Positions 17,453 through 26,838 are shown, numbered from the stretch's first letter. The stretch is 64,000 bases of DNA from Phreatobacter cathodiphilus (GCF_003008515.1 NZ_CP027668.1:1356001-1420000); one strand, 5' to 3'. A program made the numbers and translations. The notes: generated from the sequence alone by a model not told the origin.

Positions 17453-18622
17453 ATGCCGCTGACCATTCCCCATGCCGACGACCATGCCGACCTCAGGGAG
17501 GCCGTCCGCGACCTCTGCGGGCGCTACGACGACGCCTATTGGCGCAGGATCGACGAGGAACGGGGCTATCCGGAAGCCTTCACCGAGGAATTGACGAAGG
17601 CCGGCTGGCTCGCCGCGCTGATCCCGGCCGAATATGGCGGCTCAGGCCTCGGGCTGACGGAAGCCTCCATCATCATGGAGGAGATCAACCGGTCCGGGGG
17701 CAATTCCGGCGCCGTCCATGGTCAGATGTACAATATGGGCACGATCCTGCGCGGCGGCTCCGACGAGCAGAAGGCGCGCTATCTGCCCATGATCGCGGCG
17801 GGCGAGCTGCGCCTGCAGACCATGGCGGTGACCGAGCCGACCACCGGCACTGACACGACGAAGCTGAAGACCACGGCGGTCCGCAAGGGCGACCGCTGGG
17901 TCGTCAACGGCCAGAAGGTCTGGACCAGCCGCGTCCAGCATTCCGACCTCATGGTGCTCCTCGCCCGCACCACGCCTCTCGACCAGGTGCGCAAGAAGTC
18001 GGAGGGGCTGTCGGTCTTCCTCGTCGACCTGCGCGAGGCGATCGGCAAGGGCATGACCGTCCGGCCGATCCGCAACATGGTCAACCACGAGACCAACGAG
18101 GTCTTCTTCGACGATCTGGAAATCCCCGCGGAGAACCTGATCGGCGAGGAGGGCAGGGGCTTCAAGACGATTCTCTCCGGCCTCAACGCCGAGCGCACCC
18201 TCATCGCGGCGGAGTGCATCGGCGACGGCTACTGGTTCATCGACCGGGCGAAGAAATACGGCGCCGAGCGAATCGTCTTCGACCGCCCCATCGCGCAGAA
18301 CCAGGGCATCCAGTTCCCCATCGCCCGCGCCTATGTGAACATCCGTGCCGCCGACCTCATGCGCTTCCAGGCCGCCGCCCTCTGCGATGCCGGCCAGGAC
18401 TTCGGCGCCGAGGCCAACATGGCCAAGCTGCTGGCGGCCGACGCCTCCTTCGAGGCGGCCAACGCCTGTATCCAGACCCACGGCGGCTTCGGCTTCGCGG
18501 CGGACTACGACGTCGAGCGAAAGTTCCGCGAGACGCGACTCTACCAGGTGGCGCCGATCTCCACCAATCTCATCCTCGCCTATGTCGGCGAGCACGTGCT
18601 GGGCATGCCCCGCTCATATTAG
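17453..18622 (+). CDS. Acyl-CoA dehydrogenase
   Basis: This 389-residue flavoenzyme oxidises an acyl-CoA to the enoyl-CoA using FAD. Family marks are the N-terminal helical domain, MAVTEPTTGTDTTKLKT in the middle beta domain (about 125-141), VNGQKVWTSR, and the C-terminal QTHGGFGF region followed by RKFRETRLYQVAPIS. The expected base position before the GGFG loop cannot be fixed by eye. ATG 17453 was chosen over the GTG at 17450 because GGAG (17441-17444) is then 8 bases away. It is divergent from the amidoligase operon; no acyl-CoA ligase or thiolase is adjacent, so the substrate is unknown. Confidence 0.88.
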   Translation: MPLTIPHADDHADLREAVRDLCGRYDDAYWRRIDEERGYPEAFTEELTKAGWLAALIPAEYGGSGLGLTEASIIMEEINRSGGNSGAVHGQMYNMGTILRGGSDEQKARYLPMIAAGELRLQTMAVTEPTTGTDTTKLKTTAVRKGDRWVVNGQKVWTSRVQHSDLMVLLARTTPLDQVRKKSEGLSVFLVDLREAIGKGMTVRPIRNMVNHETNEVFFDDLEIPAENLIGEEGRGFKTILSGLNAERTLIAAECIGDGYWFIDRAKKYGAERIVFDRPIAQNQGIQFPIARAYVNIRAADLMRFQAAALCDAGQDFGAEANMAKLLAADASFEAANACIQTHGGFGFAADYDVERKFRETRLYQVAPISTNLILAYVGEHVLGMPRSY

Positions 18623-18719
18623 CCCTGCACGGAAAAGATTGCGCATTCCGATCCTTCGGCCTTGACGCGGTCGGCCTTTTACGGCCTTCGATGGGTGCAC
18701 ACCCTCGCCGGGGACGACT

Positions 18720-19652
18720 GTGCAACTTTACCTCCCGATTGCAGAATTGCCCGTCAACATGCTCCTCATCCTGGGCATGGGGCTGGCGATCGGTTTCATC
18801 TCCGGCATGTTCGGCGTCGGTGGCGGGTTCCTGCTGACGCCGCTGCTGATCTTCATCGGCATCCCTCCCGCCATCGCGGTCGCCAGCGTCTCCGGCCAGA
18901 TCGCCGCCTCCTCGCTGTCGGGCACGCTGAGCTACTGGCGCAAGAACGCGGTGGACCCGAAGCTCGTCGGCGTCCTGCTCATAGGCAGCGCCGTCGGCAC
19001 GGCGACCGGTGTCGCCGCCTTCGCCTATCTCAGGCGCGAGGGTCAGCTCGACCTCTTCATCGCCCTGTCCTACGTCACGCTGCTCAGCGGCATCGGCCTG
19101 CTCATGGTCATCGAGAGCGGCCGGGCCATCGCCCGCTCGCGCTCCGGCGAGCCGCCGAAACTGCCGCCGGCGCGCGACCGGCGGGTGGGCACGGCGCTGC
19201 CCTTCGTCATGCACTTCCCGCGCTCGCGCATCACCGTCTCGGCCCTGCCCATCGTCGCCATCGGCCTCGGCATCGGCTTTCTCGGGTCCATCATGGGTAT
19301 CGGCGGCGGCTTCCTGCTGGTGCCGGCGCTGGTCTATCTCCTGCGCGTGTCGACCGCCGTCGTCATCGGCACGTCGAGCCTTCAGACCCTCATCACCATG
19401 CTGATGGCGGTGGTCTTCCACGCCGTCACCAACGGCTCGGTCGACGTCGTGCTCGCCCTGCTGCTGATGATCGGCGGCGTCGTCGGCGCCCAGTTCGGCG
19501 CCCGCACCTCGCTCGCCATGAAGGGCGAGGAACTGCGCCTGCTCCTCGGCCTCGTCGTTCTCGCGGTCGGCATGCGGTTCCTCATCGACCTCGTCGTGCG
19601 CCCCGACGACCCCTTCACCAACACGGTGATGGAATGGGTGGCACGGGTATGA
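18720..19652 (+). CDS. Sulfite exporter TauE/SafE family protein
   Basis: This 310-residue integral membrane protein has about eight hydrophobic segments arranged as two repeats, each with the family's glycine-rich motif: GMFGVGGGFLLTPLL (about 29-43) and SIMGIGGGFLLVPAL (about 191-205). Members export sulfite, sulfoacetate or other organic anions. The GTG at 18720 gives MQLYLPIAELPVN; ATG 18759 is an alternative. Its TGA overlaps the ATG of the TIGR02186 gene, a pairing that recurs in alphaproteobacteria. The transported compound is unknown. Confidence 0.85.
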   Translation: MQLYLPIAELPVNMLLILGMGLAIGFISGMFGVGGGFLLTPLLIFIGIPPAIAVASVSGQIAASSLSGTLSYWRKNAVDPKLVGVLLIGSAVGTATGVAAFAYLRREGQLDLFIALSYVTLLSGIGLLMVIESGRAIARSRSGEPPKLPPARDRRVGTALPFVMHFPRSRITVSALPIVAIGLGIGFLGSIMGIGGGFLLVPALVYLLRVSTAVVIGTSSLQTLITMLMAVVFHAVTNGSVDVVLALLLMIGGVVGAQFGARTSLAMKGEELRLLLGLVVLAVGMRFLIDLVVRPDDPFTNTVMEWVARV

Positions 19653-20410
19653 GGCGGCTCCTCCTCGTCCTCTCCGCCCTCCTGTGGGTCTCGCCCGCCG
19701 CGGCCGAGACCATGATCACCTCGCTCTCGACGCACCGGCTGCAGATCACCTCGAACTTCACCGGGTCCGAAATCGTCCTGTTCGGCGCCATCGAGCGCGA
19801 CGCCCAGACCATTTCCCGCCCGGGCGGCTACGACATGGCCGTCATCGTCCGCGGCCCCCGCGCCATGATGGTCACCCGCCAGAAGACCCGCGTCTTCGGC
19901 ATCTGGGTGAACACCGACGCGCGCGAATTCGTCGAGGTGCCGTCCTTCTACGCGCTGCTCTCCAACAAGCCGGCCGCCGAACTCGCCGATCTCGAACTGC
20001 GTGCCCGCCAGCAGATCGGCGTCGACGCCATCACCGCCATCACCCCGCGCCTCGGCACCAATCCCGGCGCCACCCCCACCTTCCGCGAGGCGCTCCTGCG
20101 CATCAACCGCGCCAAGGGCCTCTACCGCGAGAACCCGACGGGCGTCACCTTCCTGACGCCCAACCTCTTCCGCGCCAACATTCCCGTCGTCCCCAACACG
20201 CCCGTCGGCTCCTTCGACGTCGACATCTTCCTGATGTCCGGCGGTGTCATCCTCGCCCGCGAGAGCACCAATTTCGAGGTGGCGAAGACCGGCTTCGAGG
20301 CCTTCGTCGCCAATGCCGCCCGCGACAACGGCGTTCTCTACGGCCTGGCGGCGGCGGTGCTGGCGCTGTTCACCGGTTGGGCGGCGAGCGTCGTGTTCCG
20401 GCGCGACTGA
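19649..20410 (+). CDS. TIGR02186 family protein, exported and C-terminally anchored
   Basis: This 253-residue protein has an N-terminal signal peptide (MRRLLLVLSALLWVSPAAAE), a periplasmic beta-rich region (TSLSTHRLQITSNFTGSEIVLFG) and a C-terminal membrane segment (LAAAVLALFTGWAASVVF) ending in RRD. The architecture suggests a periplasmic domain tethered to the inner membrane. It overlaps the TauE/SafE gene by 4 nt (ATGA), so the two products are probably made together, possibly as partners in anion export. No biochemical function is known to me for the family. Confidence 0.8.
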   Translation: MRRLLLVLSALLWVSPAAAETMITSLSTHRLQITSNFTGSEIVLFGAIERDAQTISRPGGYDMAVIVRGPRAMMVTRQKTRVFGIWVNTDAREFVEVPSFYALLSNKPAAELADLELRARQQIGVDAITAITPRLGTNPGATPTFREALLRINRAKGLYRENPTGVTFLTPNLFRANIPVVPNTPVGSFDVDIFLMSGGVILARESTNFEVAKTGFEAFVANAARDNGVLYGLAAAVLALFTGWAASVVFRRD

Positions 20411-20432
20411 ATGCGAAGGCGGGAATCTGTCC

Positions 20433-21755
20433 GTGGGTGACGACATCGATGCCGGCTGGAACGAAGGATGGCTCGGTGCCGTCTTCCTCTATGGCGCCGG
20501 CGCGCTGCTGGCAGTGGCCCTCGCCACCGGCGGCGGTCTCGGCTGGTCGGGCGCGGCGGGAGCCGGCCTCGCCCTCGTCGCCGCCGGCACCCTGGTGCGC
20601 CGCCGTCCACGGGTCCGTGCGCCGCTCGAAGACGAGGTTCTGGCGCGCCGCGCCGCCCGCCTGACCGACCTCACCGTCGAGGGCCTGATGGCGGCCCTGC
20701 CGGTGCCCGCCATCCTGTTGGACACCAAGCTGGTCGTTCGCACCCACAATGCCAGGGCCGCGACGCTCCTGCCGGCCCTGCGCCGCGGCGAGCCGCTCAC
20801 CCTGTCGCTGAGGGCGCCGGAAGTGGTCGAAGTGGTGCGCCGGGCGCTCGCCAGCAACAGCCCGCAGGTCATCGACTATGCCGAGCGGGTGCCCGTCGCC
20901 CGCTGGTTCAGCGTCGAGGCCACGCCAGTCGTCGTCACGCCGGAGGCGCGCGACGGCGGCCGGGCCGACTTCATCCTCCTGTCGCTGCGCGACCTCACGG
21001 AGGAACGCCGGCTCGAACAGCTCCGCGCCGATTTCGTCGCCAATGCCAGCCACGAACTGCGCACGCCGCTCGCCTCCGTCGTCGGCTTCATCGAGACGAT
21101 CCAGGGGCCCGCCCGCAACGATCCGGAGGCGCGCGACCGCTTCCTCGGCATCATGCTGTCCCAGGCGCGCCGCATGTCGCGCCTCATCGACGACCTGCTC
21201 TCGCTGTCGCGCGTGGAGCTCAACGAGCACGTCCGGCCCGGCGCGGTGGTCGATCTCGTCCAGCTCCTGCGCCACGTCCGCGACACGCTCGGCCCCTTCG
21301 CGAAGGCCCAGGGCGTCACGGTCGAGATCGACGCGCGCGCCGCCGCCCTGCCGGTCCTCGGCGACAACGACGAGCTCATCCGGCTCTTCGAGAACCTCGT
21401 CCAGAACGCCATCAAATATGGCGCGGAGGGCAAGCGGGTGGAGATCACTCTCGACCGAGAGGCGCGCGACGGCCGCACCGCCGAAGCGGTGGTCGGCGTC
21501 CGCGACCACGGGCCCGGGATTCCCGCCGAGCACCTGCCGCGCCTCACCGAGCGCTTCTACCGGGTGGACGTCGCCTCCAGCCGCGACAAGGGCGGCACCG
21601 GCCTCGGCCTCGCGCTGGTCAAGCACATCCTCAACCGCCATCGCGGGCGGCTCGCCATCGAGAGCGTGCAGGGGGAGGGGGCGACCTTCACCGTGCGCAT
21701 CGAGGCGGTGGACACCGACGGAGCGGCGGATCTGCCCGCCGCGGCCGGCCCGTGA
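20433..21755 (+). CDS. phoR: Phosphate regulon sensor histidine kinase PhoR
   Basis: This 440-residue kinase has two closely spaced N-terminal membrane segments (residues about 13-31 and 36-54) with almost no periplasmic loop, a PAS domain (about 85-190), a HisKA domain with the phosphorylated His207 in ASHELRTPLASVVGF, and an HATPase domain with NLVQNAIKYG, DHGPGIP and GGTGLGLALV. The layout matches PhoR, which senses phosphate through the Pst complex and PhoU rather than directly. The GTG at 20433 has GGGA upstream at a fitting distance. It precedes phoU and phoB on the same strand, supporting the name; pstSCAB is absent. Confidence 0.85.
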   Translation: MGDDIDAGWNEGWLGAVFLYGAGALLAVALATGGGLGWSGAAGAGLALVAAGTLVRRRPRVRAPLEDEVLARRAARLTDLTVEGLMAALPVPAILLDTKLVVRTHNARAATLLPALRRGEPLTLSLRAPEVVEVVRRALASNSPQVIDYAERVPVARWFSVEATPVVVTPEARDGGRADFILLSLRDLTEERRLEQLRADFVANASHELRTPLASVVGFIETIQGPARNDPEARDRFLGIMLSQARRMSRLIDDLLSLSRVELNEHVRPGAVVDLVQLLRHVRDTLGPFAKAQGVTVEIDARAAALPVLGDNDELIRLFENLVQNAIKYGAEGKRVEITLDREARDGRTAEAVVGVRDHGPGIPAEHLPRLTERFYRVDVASSRDKGGTGLGLALVKHILNRHRGRLAIESVQGEGATFTVRIEAVDTDGAADLPAAAGP

Positions 21756-21831
21756 TACAGCCATGGCGGTCGGAATCGCCCGGCCGTTCTGTCGCAACCC
21801 CGACAACCCGTTGAAACAACGAGGCGATCGG

Positions 21832-21849
21832 TGTCATTGATGCGTCACC
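21832..21849 (+). promoter_or_regulatory. Candidate Pho box upstream of phoU
   Basis: TGTCATTGATGCGTCACC holds two GTCA units exactly 11 bp apart (21833 and 21844), the spacing of the PhoB direct repeat (CTGTCAT-type). The second unit matches only partly. It lies about 70 bp upstream of phoU, a position fitting PhoB autoregulation of phoUB. Confidence 0.4.
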
Positions 21850-21919
21850 TGACGGGCATAGAACCGTCGCGGCGCAGGGCTATTGAACAACTCCCCGTCG
21901 CCCCTCGCAGGAGCCTGCC

Positions 21920-22627
21920 ATGACCGAACACACCGTGAGCGCCTATGAGAACGAACTCAGGGGCCTCGCGCAGCGCGTGGCCGAGATGGGCGGGCTCACG
22001 GAGAAGCAGATCGTCGGCAGCATCGATTCGCTGATCCGCAGCGATCTCGACCTCGCCCGCCAGGTCCGCGCCGTCGACCCGCAGATCGATGCGCTGCAGC
22101 GGGAGATCGAGGAGGTCGGCATCCTCGTCATCGCCAAGCGCCAGCCCATGGCCATCGACCTGCGCGAGATCGTCGGCGCGCTGCGCATCGCCTCCGACCT
22201 GGAGCGCATCGCCGACCTCGCCAAGAACATCGCCAAGCGCGTCATCGCCATGAACGGCACGCTGCCGCTGGCCAAGGTGACGGGCGGCTTCGACGCCATG
22301 GCCCGCCTCGCCCTGGAGCGCGTCAAGCGCGTGCTCGACGCCTATGCCCAGCGCGACGTGGACGCGGCGCTGGACGTCTGGAAGGCCGACGGCGACATCG
22401 ACGCCCTCTACAACTCGCTGTTCCGCGAACTCCTGACCTACATGCTCGAGGATCCGCGCAACATCGGCTCCTGCACGCACCTCCTGTTCTGCGCCAAGAA
22501 CCTCGAGCGCATCGGCGACCACGCCACCAACATCGCCGAGACCATCCACTACATGGTGAAGGGCGTTCCGCTTGCCGACGAGCGGCCCAAGCTCGACACC
22601 ACGACCATGGCCGCGGTCGGGCTCTGA
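21920..22627 (+). CDS. phoU: Phosphate signalling complex protein PhoU
   Basis: This 235-residue all-helical protein consists of two PhoU repeats, each carrying the metal-binding E/DxxxD-type motif: ALRIASDLERIADLAKNIA (about 84-102) and LLFCAKNLERIGDHATNIA (about 190-208). PhoU links the Pst transporter to PhoR and restrains phosphate signalling. The ATG follows GCAGGAG with good spacing. It is followed after 32 bp by phoB, and preceded by a 164-bp gap after phoR where the pst genes are found in many relatives. Confidence 0.93.
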   Translation: MTEHTVSAYENELRGLAQRVAEMGGLTEKQIVGSIDSLIRSDLDLARQVRAVDPQIDALQREIEEVGILVIAKRQPMAIDLREIVGALRIASDLERIADLAKNIAKRVIAMNGTLPLAKVTGGFDAMARLALERVKRVLDAYAQRDVDAALDVWKADGDIDALYNSLFRELLTYMLEDPRNIGSCTHLLFCAKNLERIGDHATNIAETIHYMVKGVPLADERPKLDTTTMAAVGL

Positions 22628-22659
22628 TCGCGGATACCGGCACGACGGGGAATCAATCC

Positions 22660-23364
22660 ATGACCGCACGCATTCTGGTGGTCGAGGACGAGGAGCCGAT
22701 CACGGTTCTTCTGCGCTACAATCTCGAGGCCGAGGGCTATCAGGTCGAGGTCGTCGGCCGCGGCGACGAGGCCGAGGTCCGGCTGCGCGAGGCGGTTCCC
22801 GACCTCGTCCTGCTCGACTGGATGCTGCCCGGCCTCTCCGGCATCGAGCTGTGCCGCCGCATCCGCCTGCGGGCCGAGACCGAACGGCTGCCGGTGATCA
22901 TGCTCACCGCCCGCGGCGAGGAGGGTGAACGGGTGAGGGGCCTCGCCATCGGCGCCGACGACTACGTGGTGAAACCCTTCTCCGTGCCGGAACTGCTGGC
23001 GCGCGTCAGGGCGCTGCTGCGCCGGGCCAAGCCCGAGCACCTGTCGAGCCTCCTCAAGTCCGGCGACATCGAACTCGACCGCGAGACGCGCCGCGTCCAT
23101 CGCGCCGGCCGGGAGATCAATCTCGGGCCGACCGAGTTCCGCCTGCTGGAATTCCTGATGCAGTCGCCCGGCCGCGTCTATACCCGCGAGCAGCTCCTGG
23201 ACGGCGTCTGGGGCCGCGACGTCTATATCGACGAGCGCACCGTGGACGTTCACATCGGCCGCCTGCGCAAGGCGGTGAAGCGTGGCCGCGAGGCCGATCC
23301 CATCCGCACGGTGCGCGGCTCCGGCTATTCCTTCAACGAGCGTTTCGCCGGCGCGGCGGCCTGA
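22660..23364 (+). CDS. phoB: Phosphate regulon response regulator PhoB
   Basis: This 234-residue OmpR-family regulator has a receiver domain with Asp10 and Glu11, the phosphorylated Asp53 in LLDWMLPG, and the conserved KPF (VVKPFSVPELLAR), then a winged-helix DNA-binding domain (LGPTEFRLLEFLMQSPGR, YTREQLLDGVWG, VDVHIGRLRKAV, IRTVRGSGYSF). PhoB activates phosphate-starvation genes after phosphorylation by PhoR. It is the third gene of phoR-phoU-phoB. It ends 6 bp from the convergent uup gene with no clear terminator between them. Confidence 0.92.
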   Translation: MTARILVVEDEEPITVLLRYNLEAEGYQVEVVGRGDEAEVRLREAVPDLVLLDWMLPGLSGIELCRRIRLRAETERLPVIMLTARGEEGERVRGLAIGADDYVVKPFSVPELLARVRALLRRAKPEHLSSLLKSGDIELDRETRRVHRAGREINLGPTEFRLLEFLMQSPGRVYTREQLLDGVWGRDVYIDERTVDVHIGRLRKAVKRGREADPIRTVRGSGYSFNERFAGAAA

Positions 23365-23370
23365 GCGCCG

Positions 23371-25185
23371 TCACGCCTCCAGGCTCTCCTTCAACAACTC
23401 CAGCTCCAGCCAGCGGTCCTCCGCCGCCGTGAGTTCGCCCTGCGCCTTGGCCATCGCCGCGCTTGCCCGGTCGAAGGCGGCGCGGTCGCGCTGAAACAGG
23501 CCGGTGTCGGCGAGGATCGTCTGGAGCTTGGCGATGTCGCGCTGCAGGGCCTCCATCCGGGCCGGCAGCGTGTCGAGGTCGTGCTTGTCCTTGAAGGACA
23601 TCTTGCGCCGCGCCGGTTCCGCCTGCGGCGCGGCCTTGGCGGCCGCCGACGGCGCCTCGCCCCGCGCCGGCTTCGCCACCGTCCGCGCCTCCACCCCGGC
23701 GCCGCGCTGGTTGACCATATCCGTATAGCCGCCGGCATATTCGACCCAGCGCCCGTTGCCCTCGCTGACGAGGACCGAGGTGCAGACCCGGTCGAGGAAG
23801 TCGCGATCGTGCGAGACCAGGATCACCGTTCCCGGGAAGTCGGTCAGCATCTCCTGAAGGAGATCGAGCGTCTCAAGGTCCAGATCGTTGGTCGGCTCGT
23901 CCAGCACCAGCACGTTGGCAGGTGATGCCAGCGCCCGCGCCAGCAGCAGGCGGCCGCGCTCGCCGCCCGAGAGCACGCCGACGGGTGTGCCCTTCTGTTC
24001 GGGGGAGAACAGGAAGTCCTTCATGTAGCCGATGACGTGGCGGTTCTCGCCGTTGATCGTCACGTAGTCGCCGCGCCCGCGCGTCAGCGCCTCCGTCAGC
24101 GGCATGGCGGGGTCGAGGGCCTCGCGCTTCTGGTCGAGCGTCGCCATGGCGAGGTTGGTGCCGAGGTCGATGGTGCCGCCGTCGGGGGACAGCGTCCCGG
24201 TGAGGAGCTGGACGAGGGTGGTCTTGCCGGCCCCGTTCGGCCCGACGATGCCGAGCCGGTCGCCGCGCAGCACGCGGATGGTGAGATCCTCGACGATCGG
24301 CCGGTCGCCGTAGCGCTTGGAGACGTGGCGGGCCTCCACCACGCGCTTGCCCGATACCTCCGCCTCGCTCACCGTCATCGACACGGTGCCGACCGCCTTG
24401 CGGTGCTCGCGGAAATCCTTGCGCAGCCCCTGGAGATTGGCGAGCCGGCGCACGTTGCGCTTGCGCCGGGCGGAGACACCGTAGCGCAGCCAGTGCTCCT
24501 CGCGGGCGATCTGCCGGTCGAGCTTGTGCTGGTCCTTCTCCTCCTGCTCCAGAACCTCGTCGCGCCAGGCCTCGAAATGGGCGAAGCCCTTGTCCAGCCG
24601 GCGCGTGGTGCCGCGATCGAGCCAGATCGTCGCCCGCGACAGGGTCTCGAGAAAGCGCCGGTCATGGCTGATCATGACGATGGCGCTGGAGAGCCGCTTC
24701 AGGGTCGCCTCCAGCCATTCGATGGCCGGTAGGTCGAGATGGTTGGTCGGCTCGTCGAGGATGAGGATGTCAGGTTCGGGCGCGATGGCGTGGGCGAGTG
24801 CCGCGCGCTTGGCCTCGCCGCCCGAGAGGGAGGTCGTGCCCTCCTCGCCGGTGAGGCCGAGGTCCTGAAGCAGCATCCGGGCGCGGTAGGGATCGTCGCT
24901 CGGCCCGAGGCCGCTCTCCACATAGGCGAGCGTCGTCGGAAAGGCGGAGAGGTCCGGCTCCTGCAGCAGGTAGCGGATCGTGGCGCCGGGCTGGGCGAAG
25001 CGGCTGCCGCCGTCGGCCTCGATCAGCCCCGCGGCGATCTTCAGGAGCGTCGACTTGCCCGAGCCGTTGCGGCCGACGAGGGCCAGCCGGTCGCCCGCCT
25101 CCACCGACAGGGCGGCGGCGGTGAGCAGCGGCGTGCCGCCGAAGGTGAGGGCGATGTCTTGGAGTTGCAGGAGCGGAGGAGCCAT
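23371..25185 (-). CDS. uup: ABC-F family ATPase Uup
   Basis: This 604-residue soluble protein has two ABC ATPase domains and no membrane segment. The first has Walker A GRNGSGKST (38-46) and signature LSGGEAKR; the second has GPNGAGKTT and LSGGERGR, with DEPTNHLDLP and DEPTNDLDLE as Walker B regions. A charged helical tail from about 525 (RRKMSFKDKHDLDTLPARME) matches the Uup coiled-coil DNA/ribosome-binding domain. ABC-F proteins act on the ribosome; Uup also affects replication-linked recombination. The ATG at 25183-25185 starts directly before the first ABC domain but has no obvious ribosome site. Confidence 0.88.
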   Translation of the reverse strand: MAPPLLQLQDIALTFGGTPLLTAAALSVEAGDRLALVGRNGSGKSTLLKIAAGLIEADGGSRFAQPGATIRYLLQEPDLSAFPTTLAYVESGLGPSDDPYRARMLLQDLGLTGEEGTTSLSGGEAKRAALAHAIAPEPDILILDEPTNHLDLPAIEWLEATLKRLSSAIVMISHDRRFLETLSRATIWLDRGTTRRLDKGFAHFEAWRDEVLEQEEKDQHKLDRQIAREEHWLRYGVSARRKRNVRRLANLQGLRKDFREHRKAVGTVSMTVSEAEVSGKRVVEARHVSKRYGDRPIVEDLTIRVLRGDRLGIVGPNGAGKTTLVQLLTGTLSPDGGTIDLGTNLAMATLDQKREALDPAMPLTEALTRGRGDYVTINGENRHVIGYMKDFLFSPEQKGTPVGVLSGGERGRLLLARALASPANVLVLDEPTNDLDLETLDLLQEMLTDFPGTVILVSHDRDFLDRVCTSVLVSEGNGRWVEYAGGYTDMVNQRGAGVEARTVAKPARGEAPSAAAKAAPQAEPARRKMSFKDKHDLDTLPARMEALQRDIAKLQTILADTGLFQRDRAAFDRASAAMAKAQGELTAAEDRWLELELLKESLEA

Positions 25186-25257
25186 GGCGCGCCGTCTAGC
25201 ATCCTTGCGCGTCCCGTGCACGCTGGAGCCTGACGATTCTGCCGCCGGACCCCGCCC

Positions 25258-25851
25258 ATGCGCATGCTGGTCATCTACTGCCATCCCTGTCCCGAGAGCT
25301 TCACGGCCGCCATCCGCGACCGTGCCCTGGCGGCGCTGGCCGCGGCCGGCCACGAAATCCGGCTGATCGACCTCTACGGCGAGGGCTTCGACCCGGTGAT
25401 GGGGGGCGAGGAGCGGCGCCGCTACCACGAGCGAGGGGCCAACGAGACCCCTGTCGCGGCCCACCTCGACGCCCTGCGTTGGGCCGAGGGGCTGCTCTTC
25501 GTCTATCCGACCTGGTGGTACGGCCTGCCGGCCATGCTCAAGGGCTGGCTCGACCGTGTCTGGATCCCGCACGCCACCTTCACAATGCCGGAAGCCGGCA
25601 AGCCCATCGGCCGGGTGCTGACCAACATCCGCTTCATCGGCGCGGTGTCGACCCTCGGCTCGCCATGGTGGTGGTGGCGCCTCGTCATGTCGGAGCCCGG
25701 CCGCCGGACGTTGCTCAGGGGCCTGAGGCCGCTGGTGAACCCGCGCTGCCGGACGCTGTGGCTCGCCCTGCACGGCATCGACGGGGCGACGCCGGCGCAG
25801 CGGACGGATTTTCTGGAGAAGGTCGAGCGCCGCTTGGCGGCACTCCGCTGA
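25258..25851 (+). CDS. Flavodoxin-fold NAD(P)H-dependent oxidoreductase
   Basis: This 197-residue protein is a paralogue of the gene at 3644-4228. The shared marks are YCHPCPESFTAAI, LIDLYGEGFDPVM and YPTWWYGLPAMLKGWLDRVW. It probably reduces quinones or a related acceptor with NAD(P)H using a bound flavin. Unlike its paralogue it lies apart from any oxidase gene, between uup (divergent) and prs (convergent, 3 bp away). ATG 25258 and ATG 25264 are both possible starts. Confidence 0.85.
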   Translation: MRMLVIYCHPCPESFTAAIRDRALAALAAAGHEIRLIDLYGEGFDPVMGGEERRRYHERGANETPVAAHLDALRWAEGLLFVYPTWWYGLPAMLKGWLDRVWIPHATFTMPEAGKPIGRVLTNIRFIGAVSTLGSPWWWWRLVMSEPGRRTLLRGLRPLVNPRCRTLWLALHGIDGATPAQRTDFLEKVERRLAALR

Positions 25852-25854
25852 GCC

Positions 25855-26805
25855 TCAGTCGAACAGGCTCGACACGCTCTCTTCGCTGGCCGTCCGGGCG
25901 ATGGCCTCGCCGATGAGGCTGGCGATGGACAGGGTGCGGATGTTGCGGGCGACGCGAACGGCTTCCGTCGGCTGGATGGAATCGGTGATCACCAGTTCCT
26001 TCAGCTTCGAGGCGGTGATGCGGGCGACCGCGCCGCCCGACAGCACGCCGTGGGTGATGTAGGCCGAGACATCCTTGGCGCCGCGCGCCAGCAGCGCCTC
26101 GGCGGCATTCACCAGCGTGCCGCCGGAATCGACGATGTCGTCGACGAGAATGCAGCTCTTGCCCTCGACGTCGCCGATGACGTTCATCACCTCGCTCTCG
26201 CCCGGCCGCTCGCGGCGCTTGTCGACGATGGCGAGCAGGGCGTCGATGCGCTTGGCCAGCGCGCGGGCGCGCACCACGCCGCCGACGTCGGGCGAGACCA
26301 CCATCACGTCCTGGATGCTGCGGGTCTCGCGGATGTCCTTGGCCAGCAGCGGCGCTGCGAAGAGGTTGTCGGTCGGGATGTCGAAGAAGCCCTGGATCTG
26401 CCCGGCATGCAGGTCCAGCGTCATGACGCGGTCGGCGCCGGCGCGGGTGATGAGGTTGGCGACGAGCTTGGCGGAGATCGGCGTGCGCGAGCCGGAGCGG
26501 CGGTCCTGGCGGGCATAGCCGAAATAGGGGATCACCGCGGTGATGCGCTTGGCCGAGGAGCGGCGCAGCGCGTCGCAGATGATCAGCAGCTCCATCAGGT
26601 GGTCGTTGGTCGGAAACGACGTCGACTGGACGATGTAGACGTCCTCGCCGCGCACGTTCTCCTGGATCTCGACGAAAATCTCCATGTCCGCGAAGCGGCG
26701 GACCGACGCCTTGGCCGGCGGCGTGTTCAGATAGGCCCCGATCGCCTCGGCGAGCGGCCGGTTCGAATTGCCGGAAACGATCTTGATCCCGGGTTTGCGC
26801 GACAT
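25855..26805 (-). CDS. prs: Ribose-phosphate pyrophosphokinase
   Basis: This 316-residue enzyme makes PRPP from ribose 5-phosphate and ATP for purine, pyrimidine, histidine and NAD synthesis. Family marks are [19 protein letters not shown] at the N-terminus, [11 protein letters not shown] (about 95-105), [12 protein letters not shown] in the Mg-PRPP region (about 131-142) and the PRPP-binding loop [15 protein letters not shown] (about 218-232). The ATG at 26803-26805 gives the normal length; upstream in-frame codons lie in the proposed promoter. It is transcribed separately from pgeF upstream. Confidence 0.95.
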   Translation of the reverse strand: MSRKPGIKIVSGNSNRPLAEAIGAYLNTPPAKASVRRFADMEIFVEIQENVRGEDVYIVQSTSFPTNDHLMELLIICDALRRSSAKRITAVIPYFGYARQDRRSGSRTPISAKLVANLITRAGADRVMTLDLHAGQIQGFFDIPTDNLFAAPLLAKDIRETRSIQDVMVVSPDVGGVVRARALAKRIDALLAIVDKRRERPGESEVMNVIGDVEGKSCILVDDIVDSGGTLVNAAEALLARGAKDVSAYITHGVLSGGAVARITASKLKELVITDSIQPTEAVRVARNIRTLSIASLIGEAIARTASEESVSSLFD

Positions 26806-26838
26806 TGGAAAGGTTCTCGGGGCGGCAAGGGTGCGGCC

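Noticed and set aside
18658-18682. GGCC-containing repeats after the acyl-CoA dehydrogenase gene, considered as a terminator
   Set aside because: The GGCCTT copies are mostly direct repeats and do not form a convincing stem with a T-tract.
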